Position numbers and translations under genes: made by a program
In this document: positions 56,413-64,000 of the stretch, one piece after another
Layout: each line of letters starts with the position of its first letter
Numbering within the stretch: position 1 is the stretch's first letter
Assembly (NCBI RefSeq): GCF_022818495.1
Contig: NZ_CP089291.1
Coordinates: 1,520,501 to 1,584,500, forward strand
Direction: 5' to 3'
From: Fodinisporobacter ferrooxydans
GTDB lineage: Bacteria; Bacillota; Bacilli; Tumebacillales; MYW30-H2
DNA: 64,000 bases
Notes under the pieces: generated by a model
What the model was told of the DNA's origin: nothing
The model's database searches: none
Seen by the model: the letters and a program-made list of their open reading frames with translations, nothing else

Positions 56413-57405
56413 GTGAAAAAATCAAATATTTTCTTTTCCGTACTAATGGCTGGTTCATTATTGGCAGGGTGTGGCATTCAGAGTGCACCACCGGATAAAT
56501 CGGCGCCTGCGCCAACAGCGCAAACTGCTAAGGACACAAAAAATCCTCAGCAAGCTGTCAATCAACCGCCAACGCCGGTCGTTGTAAAACGCATTGGCGC
56601 ACATGACGTACAGATCGAAATGACCGCACAGGAGACCGATGTTGAGATCGCACCAGGCGTCAAGTATCATTCCTGGAATTTTAACGGTACCGTTCCTGGC
56701 CCTGTGATCAAAGTCAAGCAAGGAGATACGATTCATTTTAAACTGAAAAATATGGACCCGAAAATCCCGCATAGCATGGATTTCCATGCCGTAACGGCAG
56801 CGCCCAATAAAGACTTTGCCAATGTTGCGCCAAATAAAGAAGGAGAATTCACGTATACAGCCGAAAATCCCGGCGTGTTCATGTACCACTGCGGCACCGC
56901 GCCGGTCCTGATGCATATTGCCAACGGCATGTATGGTACGATACTCGTGCAGCCAAAAGACGGCTACCCGACAGATAAGAGAATCAACAAGGAATTTGTC
57001 ATTACGGAGTCAGAAGTCTACAAACAGAACGACTTCAATGATATGAAAAACGGTTCACCGTCGTATGTATTGTTCAACGGGAAAACAACAGAAGCAAACA
57101 AGCCGCTATATGCCAAAGTCGGCGATTGGGTCCGAATTTACTTCAACAATGTAGGGCCGAATGATGTAAGCAGTTTCCATGTCGTCGGAACCCAATTTGA
57201 TACTGTGTATGTGGATGGCAATCCGCAAAATGTGCTCCATGGTTTGCAGTCGTATGCAGTACCCGCTTCCGGCGGATTGGTTGTGGAGTTTCAAGTGAAA
57301 AAAGAGGGGATTTACCCGATCGTTGACCATGAGTTCAGCAAAGCAACGAAAGGCGCGATCATGAAGCTGGTCGTCACGAAAGATGGAAATCCACCCCAAC
57401 AGTAA
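56413..57405 (+). CDS. nirK: Copper nitrite reductase NirK, lipoprotein form
   Basis: 330 aa, reducing nitrite to NO outside the membrane. The GTG start is 7 nt behind ggaggg. The signal peptide ends in lipobox LLAGC, so the enzyme is lipid-anchored; a Pro/Ala-rich linker follows. Copper ligands are all visible: PHSMDFH (type 1 His, catalytic Asp, type 2 His), MYHC...MHIANGM (type 2 His, type 1 Cys, His, Met), FHVVG and VDHEF (the remaining catalytic and type 2 His). An Fnr-type box precedes it and a strong terminator follows at 57454. Confidence 0.93.
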   Translation: MKKSNIFFSVLMAGSLLAGCGIQSAPPDKSAPAPTAQTAKDTKNPQQAVNQPPTPVVVKRIGAHDVQIEMTAQETDVEIAPGVKYHSWNFNGTVPGPVIKVKQGDTIHFKLKNMDPKIPHSMDFHAVTAAPNKDFANVAPNKEGEFTYTAENPGVFMYHCGTAPVLMHIANGMYGTILVQPKDGYPTDKRINKEFVITESEVYKQNDFNDMKNGSPSYVLFNGKTTEANKPLYAKVGDWVRIYFNNVGPNDVSSFHVVGTQFDTVYVDGNPQNVLHGLQSYAVPASGGLVVEFQVKKEGIYPIVDHEFSKATKGAIMKLVVTKDGNPPQQ

Positions 57406-57453
57406 AGAAAATCCGCTTCGCCAAAATTTTCGGCTTAAGACAAAAACTGCCCG

Positions 57454-57480
57454 GACGCCTATTGCCCTAGGCGTCTTTTT
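57454..57480 (+). terminator. Terminator after nirK
   Basis: Hairpin gacgcct/aggcgtc followed by T5. Confidence 0.9.
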
Positions 57481-57559
57481 CAATGTAAGAAAATGATACT
57501 AAATTAGAACGTAATTAACAACAGAAATTCTCTAATAATTTTTGAAAGAATTTCAAAGA

Positions 57560-57602
57560 TGTGAGAATCAGCACATCATACAATTGAAAAACTCGGTATC
57601 GT
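57560..57602 (+). promoter_or_regulatory. Fnr-type box before the second DUF2249 gene
   Basis: TGTGA-GAATCA-GCACA inside the wider palindrome gatgtg...cacatc. A -10-like TATCGT (57597) puts it at about -41.5. Confidence 0.55.
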
Positions 57603-57648
57603 TAATCCTGTAAGACACATTCATTTCTATACGTTGGAGGTAATGATC

Positions 57649-57885
57649 ATGAGTCAATATGCTGCTACAGTAAAAGCGATGGAGTATCCGCCGCAATTAA
57701 AGCACAAGGTGATTTTTCAAACATTTGAAAGTCTGCAGCCGAATGAGGAAATGTTATTGATCAACGACCATGACCCGGTTCCATTGCGCTATCAATTTGA
57801 ACTTGAGCATCCTGGGAAATTCACCTGGGAATATGTTGAACGTGGTCCTAGTCTGTTTCAAGTGAAAATCGGGCGTGTAGAGTAG
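57649..57885 (+). CDS. Single-domain DUF2249 protein
   Basis: 78 aa, one DUF2249 unit (HKVIFQTFESLQPNEEMLLIN, DHDPVPLRYQFE). The ATG at 57649 is 8 nt behind ggagg. It lies 41 nt upstream of the next small gene and between nirK and the NO reductase, the usual setting for this family. It was seen once more as a double-domain copy at 53373. Function unknown. Confidence 0.8.
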   Translation: MSQYAATVKAMEYPPQLKHKVIFQTFESLQPNEEMLLINDHDPVPLRYQFELEHPGKFTWEYVERGPSLFQVKIGRVE

Positions 57886-57926
57886 CGATTTTCATACAGC
57901 AATCCGATAAAAAAGGATGTTTGCCA

Positions 57927-58265
57927 ATGGCTAATGTTGAAATTCTGGATGAAAACTCCGTATGTATTCATGTTGCGCTGGAAGATGCGGTGCAAATGGT
58001 CAAATGGGCGGCTGAAGATATCAAGGGATATGCCAGTGAGATCGTAACGATCAGTGAAAAAATGCCGGCATTTGATTTCATATACTTTTGTTTCTATGCA
58101 TATGACAGTGCAAGGCTGTTCGAGCGGCTGTTGGGCGTTGATCCACGTCAATACACATCGTTCTCGCTGGATGCTCCGGATGCATTCTTTTATGCCTTGT
58201 ATGGCGGAATGCAGGCGCTTTATGCGCAGGCTGTGCAATACGCAACTTCACCGCAGGAAAACTAA
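57927..58265 (+). CDS. Unrecognised small acidic protein (112 aa)
   Basis: ATG 57927 behind aaaaggatg. The product is acidic, mixed alpha/beta, with no membrane helix and no cysteine pair. Visible features are the opening ANVEILDENSVCIHVALEDA and an aromatic-rich centre (DFIYFCFYAYDSARLFERLLG). I do not recognise the family. It is co-transcribed with the DUF2249 gene under an Fnr-type box and ended by a strong terminator, so a denitrification-linked accessory role is likely. Confidence 0.65.
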   Translation: MANVEILDENSVCIHVALEDAVQMVKWAAEDIKGYASEIVTISEKMPAFDFIYFCFYAYDSARLFERLLGVDPRQYTSFSLDAPDAFFYALYGGMQALYAQAVQYATSPQEN

Positions 58266-58280
58266 ATCCCACGGATATTC

Positions 58281-58327
58281 ACACACGCCGGATTCTTCTG
58301 TATCAACAGGATCCGGCGTGTGTTTTG
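58281..58327 (+). terminator. Terminator
   Basis: Hairpin acacacgccggat/atccggcgtgtgt followed by T-rich sequence. Confidence 0.9.
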
Positions 58328-58382
58328 TTTTGAAAACATCTATCAAACTCGTTTGTGAACAAACTTTGAACCCTGATTGTCA

Positions 58383-58425
58383 TGTGCGAATTCTCACAAT
58401 CAAGGTTCATGACTTCCAATATAGT
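58383..58425 (+). promoter_or_regulatory. Fnr-type box and -10 of the NO reductase gene
   Basis: TGTGC-GAATTC-TCACA (58383-58398) with TATAGT at 58420-58425. The box centre falls 41.5 bp before the predicted start. Confidence 0.65.
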
Positions 58426-58464
58426 TTTTATTGTTATAACAAACATATTAAGGGAGGTTTAAAA

Positions 58465-60798
58465 ATGAGTCATGATGCTCAGCACGAACAAGGGTCAAAA
58501 ACTCTAAAGCGAGTATTGCTGTCCGTAATCATTGTGAGTTTTCTTGTGCTGCTGGTAGGAGGTATATTTGTTTACAAAAACGAGGCTCCTATACCCAATA
58601 TGGTTGGGACAAATGATCAAATTGTAACAACACATAATAATTTGATCAACGGACAAGAAACCTACCAGCAAACTGATTTGGCGGATTATGGTTCACTACT
58701 GGGGAACGGTACATTTTTTGGCCAGGATTTTACGTCAGAGACACTGAATATTGTTGCCGACAGCATGCGCAATTTTGATGCAAAACAACAGTATGGCAAA
58801 TCGTATGCCCAATTGTCCAAGGAACAACAAGCAGCAATAGCTGATGCCGTTAAAAGTGAAATTCGTGTGAACCGCTATAATGCATCCGATAATACCTTAA
58901 AGTTGACAGCTTCACAGGTTTATGCGCTGGATCAGGTTCGGGCGCATTATGAGCAATTGTTTACGAAAGGCGATCCAGCTCGCGCATTGCCGAAGAGTAT
59001 TTTTAAGGCGGCTAGCTCTACGTCGACGATAAAAAATTTGAGCGACTTTTTCTACTGGACATCCTGGATGTCATCTACCGATCGGCCAGGATCCAATTAC
59101 TCTTATACAAACAACTGGCCATATTATCCGGCTGTAGGCAATGTCGAGTCCTTTTACGCAATATTCTGGAGTGGTATGAGCGCTGCATTCTTGGTACTGA
59201 TGCTGGCAATCATTATTTGGGTTTATAATCACTTTAAATTTCAAATGGAAAGCAACTACAAATCGTTCCCGACTATTAATGTAAATGATATAAAAATTAC
59301 TCCCAGCCAAAGAAAGACAGGAAAATATTTTGTCATTGTCTGCCTGGTATTCCTGTTTCAGACTTTGATGGGTGGATTGATGGCCCACTATTATGTGGAA
59401 GGTTCCGCATTCTACGGATTGCCGATATTAAAATGGCTTCCATATAACATTGCAAAAACGTGGCATTTGCAGTCAGCAGTGTTCTGGATCGCAACAGCTT
59501 GGCTTGGCATGGGGTTGTTTATTGCGCCGCTGGTCAATGGAAAAGAACCAAAAAGACAGGGATTTCTTGTCGACGTGCTATTTGCCGCACTGATTGTTGT
59601 CGTTGCCGGCAGTTATACCGGTGAGTGGCTTGGAGCCAAGGGTTTATTGGGCAAGGCATGGTTCTATTTTGGCAATGAAGGATGGAATTACCTGGAATTA
59701 GGGCGGTTTTGGGAAATTTTACTGATTGTTGGCCTGCTTCTATGGATGTATATCGTTTGGCGAGCATTACGCGTGCCATTGCGCAACGAAGCAGACAAAG
59801 GAGGACTTGTCCACCTATTATTTTATAGTGCATGGACAATTCCGGGATTCTTCGCTTTCTCTTTCTTGGTGAATCCTAGCTGGAACATAACGACGTCAGA
59901 TTACTGGCGCTGGTGGGTCGTCCATCTATGGGTTGAAGGTGTGTTTGAAGTTTTTGCCGTTGTTGTGATTGGCTTTATGCTTGTTGCAATGGGTCTGGTG
60001 ACAAAAAAATCAACAGTACGCGCTCTGTATTTTCAGATTATCATTTTAATGGGAAGCGGTATTATCGGTACCGGACACCATTATTATTGGATTGGCGATC
60101 CTGATATATGGATTGCTCTGGGTGCATGTTTTTCAGCCCTTGAAATTGTACCATTAACATTACTCGCCTCAGAGGCATACGACCAATATAAAATGCTGCG
60201 CGATGGCGGAAAAGATTTTCCATATAAAGCGCCATTTTGGTTTTTAATCTCAACGGCTGTCTGGAATCTGCTTGGAGCTGGTGTACTCGGATTCTTGATT
60301 AATCTGCCAGGAGTCAGTTTTTATGAGCACGGCTCTTTCTTGACGGCGGCACATGGCCATGGATCCATGATGGGTGTATACGGTATGCTGGCAATCGCTT
60401 TGGTGTTGTTTTCTATGCGCCAGATTGTTCAGTCTGACAAATACTGGTCTGAAAAATGGTTTAAGATGTCCGTATGGGGATTGAATATTGGTTTGGTGGG
60501 TATGATCGTAGTAACATTGTTCCCGATTGGTGTTGAGCAAATCAGATATACTGTTGAACATGGATTTTGGGCAGCCCGCAAGCTTGCGTTTTATCGTGAG
60601 CCTTTAATCTTTGCGCTTTTGTGGTTAAGAATTATCCCGGATTCCATATTCATCGTCTTCGGTGTACTTCCGTTAACATGGGGTGTCATAAAAGCGTTCT
60701 TGCATATGAAGCCAAGCCAGAAGGACGTCTTAGAAGCGCCAAAAGTATCATCGAGCGTTAAATCCGGCGTATCCAGTGTAAATGTTAAGGGAAATTAA
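58465..60798 (+). CDS. norZ: Quinol-dependent nitric oxide reductase (qNor)
   Basis: A 777-aa single-subunit enzyme reducing NO to N2O with electrons from quinol. One N-terminal helix and an extracytoplasmic domain (~40-215) precede about 12 helices. Haem and FeB ligands are visible: TWHLQSAVFW, HLWVEGVFEVF (His and Glu), GTGHHYYW (two His) and AAHGHGSMMG. The ATG at 58465 follows agggaggttta; the frame is open back to 58054 but that part overlaps the upstream gene and its terminator. No CuA motif is present. An Fnr-type promoter precedes it and a terminator follows at 60855. Confidence 0.94.
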   Translation: MSHDAQHEQGSKTLKRVLLSVIIVSFLVLLVGGIFVYKNEAPIPNMVGTNDQIVTTHNNLINGQETYQQTDLADYGSLLGNGTFFGQDFTSETLNIVADSMRNFDAKQQYGKSYAQLSKEQQAAIADAVKSEIRVNRYNASDNTLKLTASQVYALDQVRAHYEQLFTKGDPARALPKSIFKAASSTSTIKNLSDFFYWTSWMSSTDRPGSNYSYTNNWPYYPAVGNVESFYAIFWSGMSAAFLVLMLAIIIWVYNHFKFQMESNYKSFPTINVNDIKITPSQRKTGKYFVIVCLVFLFQTLMGGLMAHYYVEGSAFYGLPILKWLPYNIAKTWHLQSAVFWIATAWLGMGLFIAPLVNGKEPKRQGFLVDVLFAALIVVVAGSYTGEWLGAKGLLGKAWFYFGNEGWNYLELGRFWEILLIVGLLLWMYIVWRALRVPLRNEADKGGLVHLLFYSAWTIPGFFAFSFLVNPSWNITTSDYWRWWVVHLWVEGVFEVFAVVVIGFMLVAMGLVTKKSTVRALYFQIIILMGSGIIGTGHHYYWIGDPDIWIALGACFSALEIVPLTLLASEAYDQYKMLRDGGKDFPYKAPFWFLISTAVWNLLGAGVLGFLINLPGVSFYEHGSFLTAAHGHGSMMGVYGMLAIALVLFSMRQIVQSDKYWSEKWFKMSVWGLNIGLVGMIVVTLFPIGVEQIRYTVEHGFWAARKLAFYREPLIFALLWLRIIPDSIFIVFGVLPLTWGVIKAFLHMKPSQKDVLEAPKVSSSVKSGVSSVNVKGN

Positions 60799-60854
60799 TT
60801 TCAGAACTAACACTTCAAAACGATAAAAAATCGAATATAGCGATCTGCTGAAAC

Positions 60855-60895
60855 GCGCAGCACTCAAATAATGACGGAGTTCTGCGCTTTTTTTA
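60855..60895 (+). terminator. Terminator after qNor gene
   Basis: gcgcag/ctgcgc stem followed by T8. Confidence 0.85.
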
Positions 60896-60940
60896 TTTCT
60901 GTAAATGAAAATCTGACAATTTATTGAATACCTATGCGTG

Positions 60941-60983
60941 TGTGAGGAACATCACATGTCAAAACAGAACCAACCGTTATATT
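60941..60983 (+). promoter_or_regulatory. Perfect Fnr-type box and -10 upstream of nosZ
   Basis: TGTGA-GGAACA-TCACA (60941-60956), the best box in the window, with TATATT at 60978-60983. The box centre is 41.5 bp before a predicted start near 60990, about 410 nt before the nosZ ATG. Confidence 0.7.
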
Positions 60984-61402
60984 TGGGTTGGCATTCCGTT
61001 TTGAATGGCTCGACAGTTTTATAGTTGCTTCTATATTTCATATCCAATTTCACACCTACTTTAACTTTAGTCATTTTGACTGATTCGCCCCTTTTAAAAC
61101 CCTCATAAAAATCATCCATGACAGTCCTGTCCATTTCGCGCATAGAGTGGATGCAAACATTTACAAATATACATAAATATATATTTCTTCATATTTACAG
61201 ATTCAAGCTTATGCAAATATAAATATCAAGTTAGAAAAATTACAATATATTCTAATATTTGAAAATAGTAGAAAAAGACTAGATGTTTGACGGAAACATT
61301 AGCACATCCATGCTATGGAATAATTGCCCTTTCCGGAGTAATTTTGAATAAGCGAGGGCCCGCGCGATCAAGACATTAGAAACCAGAAAGGTGACTGGAT
61401 GT
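60984..61402 (+). other. Long AT-rich leader between promoter and nosZ
   Basis: About 410 bp without a convincing gene on either strand. A 63-codon minus-strand frame (60952-61143) lacks a ribosome binding site. The second half is very AT-rich. It may be an untranslated leader, the site of a second promoter, or the scar of a lost gene. Confidence 0.45.
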
Positions 61403-63283
61403 ATGAGAAAACGGACAAAGCAATTAGTAAGTGTAATTGCAGCCGCAGGTTTGATCGGTGTCACGTTAACAGGATGTGCATCCGATTCTTCCGCATCAAA
61501 TGCGTCAGCTTCAGGGGGAACAAGTGGCGCTTCATCTGACATTGAAAAGGCAGCATTGGCAACATATGTCCCATTCGGACAGAAAGACAAATATTACATG
61601 TTTGCATCAGGAGGCCACTCCGGGCAGGTATATGTGGTCGGTGTTCCATCCATGCGGCGAATTCGCACAATTCCCGTATTTACCCCGGATCCGGGCTCTG
61701 GTTATGGATTTGACGACAAGACGAAGGCGATGCTCGACGGATTTCACTGGGGGGACGTACATCACCCGGCATTGTCGGAGACAAACGGGAAATACGACGG
61801 CCGTTGGCTGTTTGTCAATGATAACGCAAACAATCGTGCCGCTATGATCGATTTGAAAACATTTACAACGGAACAAGTGACAAAGCCGATTCCGAACATT
61901 TCAGGGCCACACTGTGCCGCTTTCGTCACGCCCAACAGCGAATATTTCATGATGCCGACGCGTTTTTCTGTACCGCCGAATTTCAAATATTCGCCGCTGA
62001 CCGATTACGACAAAAAATATTCCGGCATGATGGCAGCGATGAAGATCGATCCGAAAACCGGACACATGAACCTTGGCTGGGAATTGCAATTGCCGCCTTG
62101 GGACTACGACTTGTCTGACGAAGGAAAAGGTCCTTCGAATGGATGGGCATTTATCACAACGTATAACACGGAAGAAGCGACAACCAATCTGGAAGTCAAT
62201 GCATCGCAAAAAGATCGTGACTATACGGTCATGGTGAACTGGAAAGCAGCTGCAAAAGCGGCAGCAGATCCAAAAAACACATATGAACTCAACGGTGCGA
62301 AAGTTCTCGATCCGACGAAAGTGCCTGGTCTCATCTATCTGTTGCCAACGCCGAAGTCGCCGCACGGTGTCGACGTATCGCCCGATGGAAAATACATTGT
62401 GGCGAGCGGCAAATTATCGCCGACAGTCACTGTGTTCTCTTTCGACAAGATTCAAAAAGCGATCGACAACAAAGATTTTGCCGGAATGGATCATGGCTTG
62501 CCGATTTTGAAATTCAACGATATCAAAGAAGCGGAAGTCAATGTGGGTCTTGGACCACTTCATACGCAATTTGACGGCAAAGGCTATGCGTATACAACGC
62601 TCTTCATTGACAGTGCAATTGTCAAGTGGAAACTGGGCGATTGGAAAGTCGTCGACAAGATTGGCGTAAACTACGCGCCTGGTCACTCTGCCGCATCTAT
62701 GGGCGACTCGGCTGTACCGGATGGCAAATATCTCGTATCACTGAATAAGATCGCCAAAGACGATTTCTTGCCGGTCGGTCCGTCACATCCGGTGGCCATG
62801 CAGCTAATCGATATATCCGGTCCGAAGATGAAACTGTTGTATACGGCGCCGATCGATGAGGAACCACACTATGCGCAGATTGCTCCGGCGGATCTTTTCC
62901 ATCCGATCAATGTGTATCCGAAAGATACGAGCAATCCGGCTGCCATCTATAATCCGAAGCAGGCGAAAGTCGTCCGCAACGGCAATAAAGTGGAGATTTG
63001 GATGACAGCGATCCGCAGCCACTTTACTCCTGACAACATTCAGGTCAATGAAGGCGATCAGGTAACGATTCACTTGACCAACCTCGACCGCGATGAAAGC
63101 ATTGCACACGGTTTTGCGATTGAAAGTTACGACATAAATGAGATTGTGGAACCTGGTCAAACAAAGACATTTACATTTACTGCCAAAAAGGCCGGTGTCT
63201 ATCCGTTCTACTGTACCAACTTCTGTTCGGCTCTCCACCAGGAAATGCAAGGATATTTGCTGGTGAAACCGAGTCAACAATAA
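61403..63283 (+). CDS. nosZ: Nitrous oxide reductase NosZ, lipoprotein (clade II type)
   Basis: 626 aa, reducing N2O to N2 at the outer membrane face. The signal peptide is Sec-type with lipobox TLTGC, not twin-arginine, as in clade II NosZ. Seven-bladed propeller His ligands of CuZ are visible in DVHHPAL, GPHCAAF, SPHGVDVS, GPLHTQFD, PGHSAA and EEPHYAQ. The C-terminal cupredoxin has the CuA motif CTNFCSALHQEM. ATG 61403 is used; an in-frame GTG at 61391 touches the ribosome binding site. A hairpin at 63414 separates it from the next nos gene. Confidence 0.95.
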   Translation: MRKRTKQLVSVIAAAGLIGVTLTGCASDSSASNASASGGTSGASSDIEKAALATYVPFGQKDKYYMFASGGHSGQVYVVGVPSMRRIRTIPVFTPDPGSGYGFDDKTKAMLDGFHWGDVHHPALSETNGKYDGRWLFVNDNANNRAAMIDLKTFTTEQVTKPIPNISGPHCAAFVTPNSEYFMMPTRFSVPPNFKYSPLTDYDKKYSGMMAAMKIDPKTGHMNLGWELQLPPWDYDLSDEGKGPSNGWAFITTYNTEEATTNLEVNASQKDRDYTVMVNWKAAAKAAADPKNTYELNGAKVLDPTKVPGLIYLLPTPKSPHGVDVSPDGKYIVASGKLSPTVTVFSFDKIQKAIDNKDFAGMDHGLPILKFNDIKEAEVNVGLGPLHTQFDGKGYAYTTLFIDSAIVKWKLGDWKVVDKIGVNYAPGHSAASMGDSAVPDGKYLVSLNKIAKDDFLPVGPSHPVAMQLIDISGPKMKLLYTAPIDEEPHYAQIAPADLFHPINVYPKDTSNPAAIYNPKQAKVVRNGNKVEIWMTAIRSHFTPDNIQVNEGDQVTIHLTNLDRDESIAHGFAIESYDINEIVEPGQTKTFTFTAKKAGVYPFYCTNFCSALHQEMQGYLLVKPSQQ

Positions 63284-63413
63284 TTCGGACACATAGAATG
63301 AAACTCCGAATTACACGCTGGCAGAGGAATCTTCAAAGTCCGCAAAGTTTAGAAAGTTTGTAAAGTTCGCAAAGGCTAGATTTCTGCAAACAAGAAATTC
63401 ATTTCTAAGTTGA

Positions 63414-63441
63414 AACTGGGTTCCAATAGAGGAACCCAGTT
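63414..63441 (+). terminator. Hairpin after nosZ
   Basis: aactgggttcc pairs perfectly with ggaacccagtt. It lacks a T-run, so it could also be a processing or partial-readthrough signal for the downstream nos genes. Confidence 0.55.
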
Positions 63442-63494
63442 ATCTACCCATCTGTCGTGAAAGATGAATAAATAACGGAAAAGAGGCGAGCGCC

Positions 63495-64000
63495 ATGTGG
63501 CGTAAAAAGGGGAAAGGAGCGACTGTGATCGAGCGGGCGGGGCTGTTTCTTGGAACGGTACTCATCATAATCAGTACATTTCAGCCTCTCTGGGGAATGA
63601 CTTTGATTGCGCCGCAATATCCGGAAGGCCTTCGAGTGGAGATATTTACAAAAGCCATCAAAGGCAATCTGGATATTATCAATACATTGAACCACTATGT
63701 GGGCATGAAAGATCTCGATAACATGAGTTTTCCGGAATTGAAATACATGACTGCACTCTTGCTTGCATTGGCAGCGTTGTTTTTTCTTTCCGCTGTCATC
63801 GGCAGACTCTGGATGGTTGCGGCCACGATGGGAATTTCTGCAGTTGTCGGGATTGCGGGAGTCTATGATCTGTACCACAAACTTTACAACTATGGCCATA
63901 ATTTGGATCCCCGCGCACCGATTAAACTCAGCGGCGGATTTACACCGCCGGTTATAGGTCAGAATCAATTGGCAAATTTTCATACGTATTCCTATTTTCT
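63495..64000 (+). CDS. nos-cluster membrane protein (NosB-like), cut by window end
   Basis: The frame runs from the ATG at 63495 (behind agaggcg) without stop to the window edge, at least 168 aa. It has at least three membrane helices (AGLFLGTVLIIISTF; MTALLLALAALFFLSAVIG; VAATMGISAVVGIAGVY) and an extracytoplasmic loop with NTLNHYVGMKDL and SFPELKYM. This pattern fits the membrane protein that follows nosZ in clade II nos clusters. It probably continues to nosD and related genes outside the window. Confidence 0.7.
   Translation, partial: MWRKKGKGATVIERAGLFLGTVLIIISTFQPLWGMTLIAPQYPEGLRVEIFTKAIKGNLDIINTLNHYVGMKDLDNMSFPELKYMTALLLALAALFFLSAVIGRLWMVAATMGISAVVGIAGVYDLYHKLYNYGHNLDPRAPIKLSGGFTPPVIGQNQLANFHTYSYF

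Noticed and set aside
58054-58464. 410-bp N-terminal extension of the NO reductase frame
   Set aside because: It overlaps the preceding gene, a strong terminator and the Fnr-type promoter; the ATG at 58465 has an excellent site and begins the normal membrane helix.
60952-61143. 63-codon minus-strand frame before nosZ
   Set aside because: No ribosome binding site, no recognisable family, and its end runs into the Fnr-type box.

Overview
The window looks like chromosomal DNA of an endospore-forming, low-to-mid GC Gram-positive bacterium (Bacillota, Bacillales). An Alicyclobacillaceae-like host is my guess, not a proof. The evidence is strong AGGAGG ribosome binding sites with frequent TTG/GTG starts, a YtaF-type sporulation membrane protein, GerAB-type germination permeases, type I CoaA, and nitrite and nitrous oxide reductases made as lipoproteins.

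Layout. 1-3.5 kb: 3' part of an rRNA operon (23S, a spacer with two degenerate repeats, 5S, terminator). 3.8-20 kb: single metabolic and redox genes: an HSL-type esterase, a LarA-like protein, a LysR regulator divergent from a bicupin dioxygenase, a CoA-disulfide reductase/rhodanese behind a CsoR/CstR-like operator, a KamA-type radical SAM enzyme with an ATP-grasp ligase, two dehydrogenases, a peroxiredoxin with in-frame TGA at its peroxidatic cysteine (probable selenoprotein), a glutaredoxin-thioredoxin reductase fusion, and a cell-wall amidase. 20-21 kb: YtaF and a tiny membrane protein. 21.2-34.5 kb: an unusual locus with two intact P2-type ATPases, two P-type ATPase homologues that lost every catalytic motif, and several very small membrane or accessory proteins. 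34.6-46.7 kb: a glycolipid-type glycosyltransferase, a YetF-like protein, a multi-domain GGDEF/receiver/hybrid kinase cluster, CoaA, a GerAB permease and an OmpR/BaeS-type two-component pair. 46.8-50.1 kb: CcdA, a propeller lipoprotein, a ResA-like thioredoxin, CsoR and CopZ (copper and thiol handling). 50.4-64 kb: a denitrification island with MoaB, a V4R protein, two paralogous polytopic proteins, DUF2249 proteins, a MIP18-type Fe-S protein, a Crp/Fnr regulator, NirK, qNor, NosZ and the start of a nos-cluster membrane protein.

How it works together. The denitrification genes cover nitrite to N2. Six boxes of the form TGTGA-N6-TCACA (exact or near) precede its transcription units, most centred about 41.5 bp upstream of the predicted start. 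The local Crp/Fnr protein has the Arg-Glu...Arg recognition helix expected for such boxes, so I infer one local regulon. The CsoR/CopZ/CcdA/ResA block beside it could supply copper and thiol chemistry for the copper enzymes NirK and NosZ. Two near-identical 159-bp elements with terminal inverted repeats lie at 42.7 and 50.1 kb, and a related core motif occurs twice in the 23S-5S spacer.
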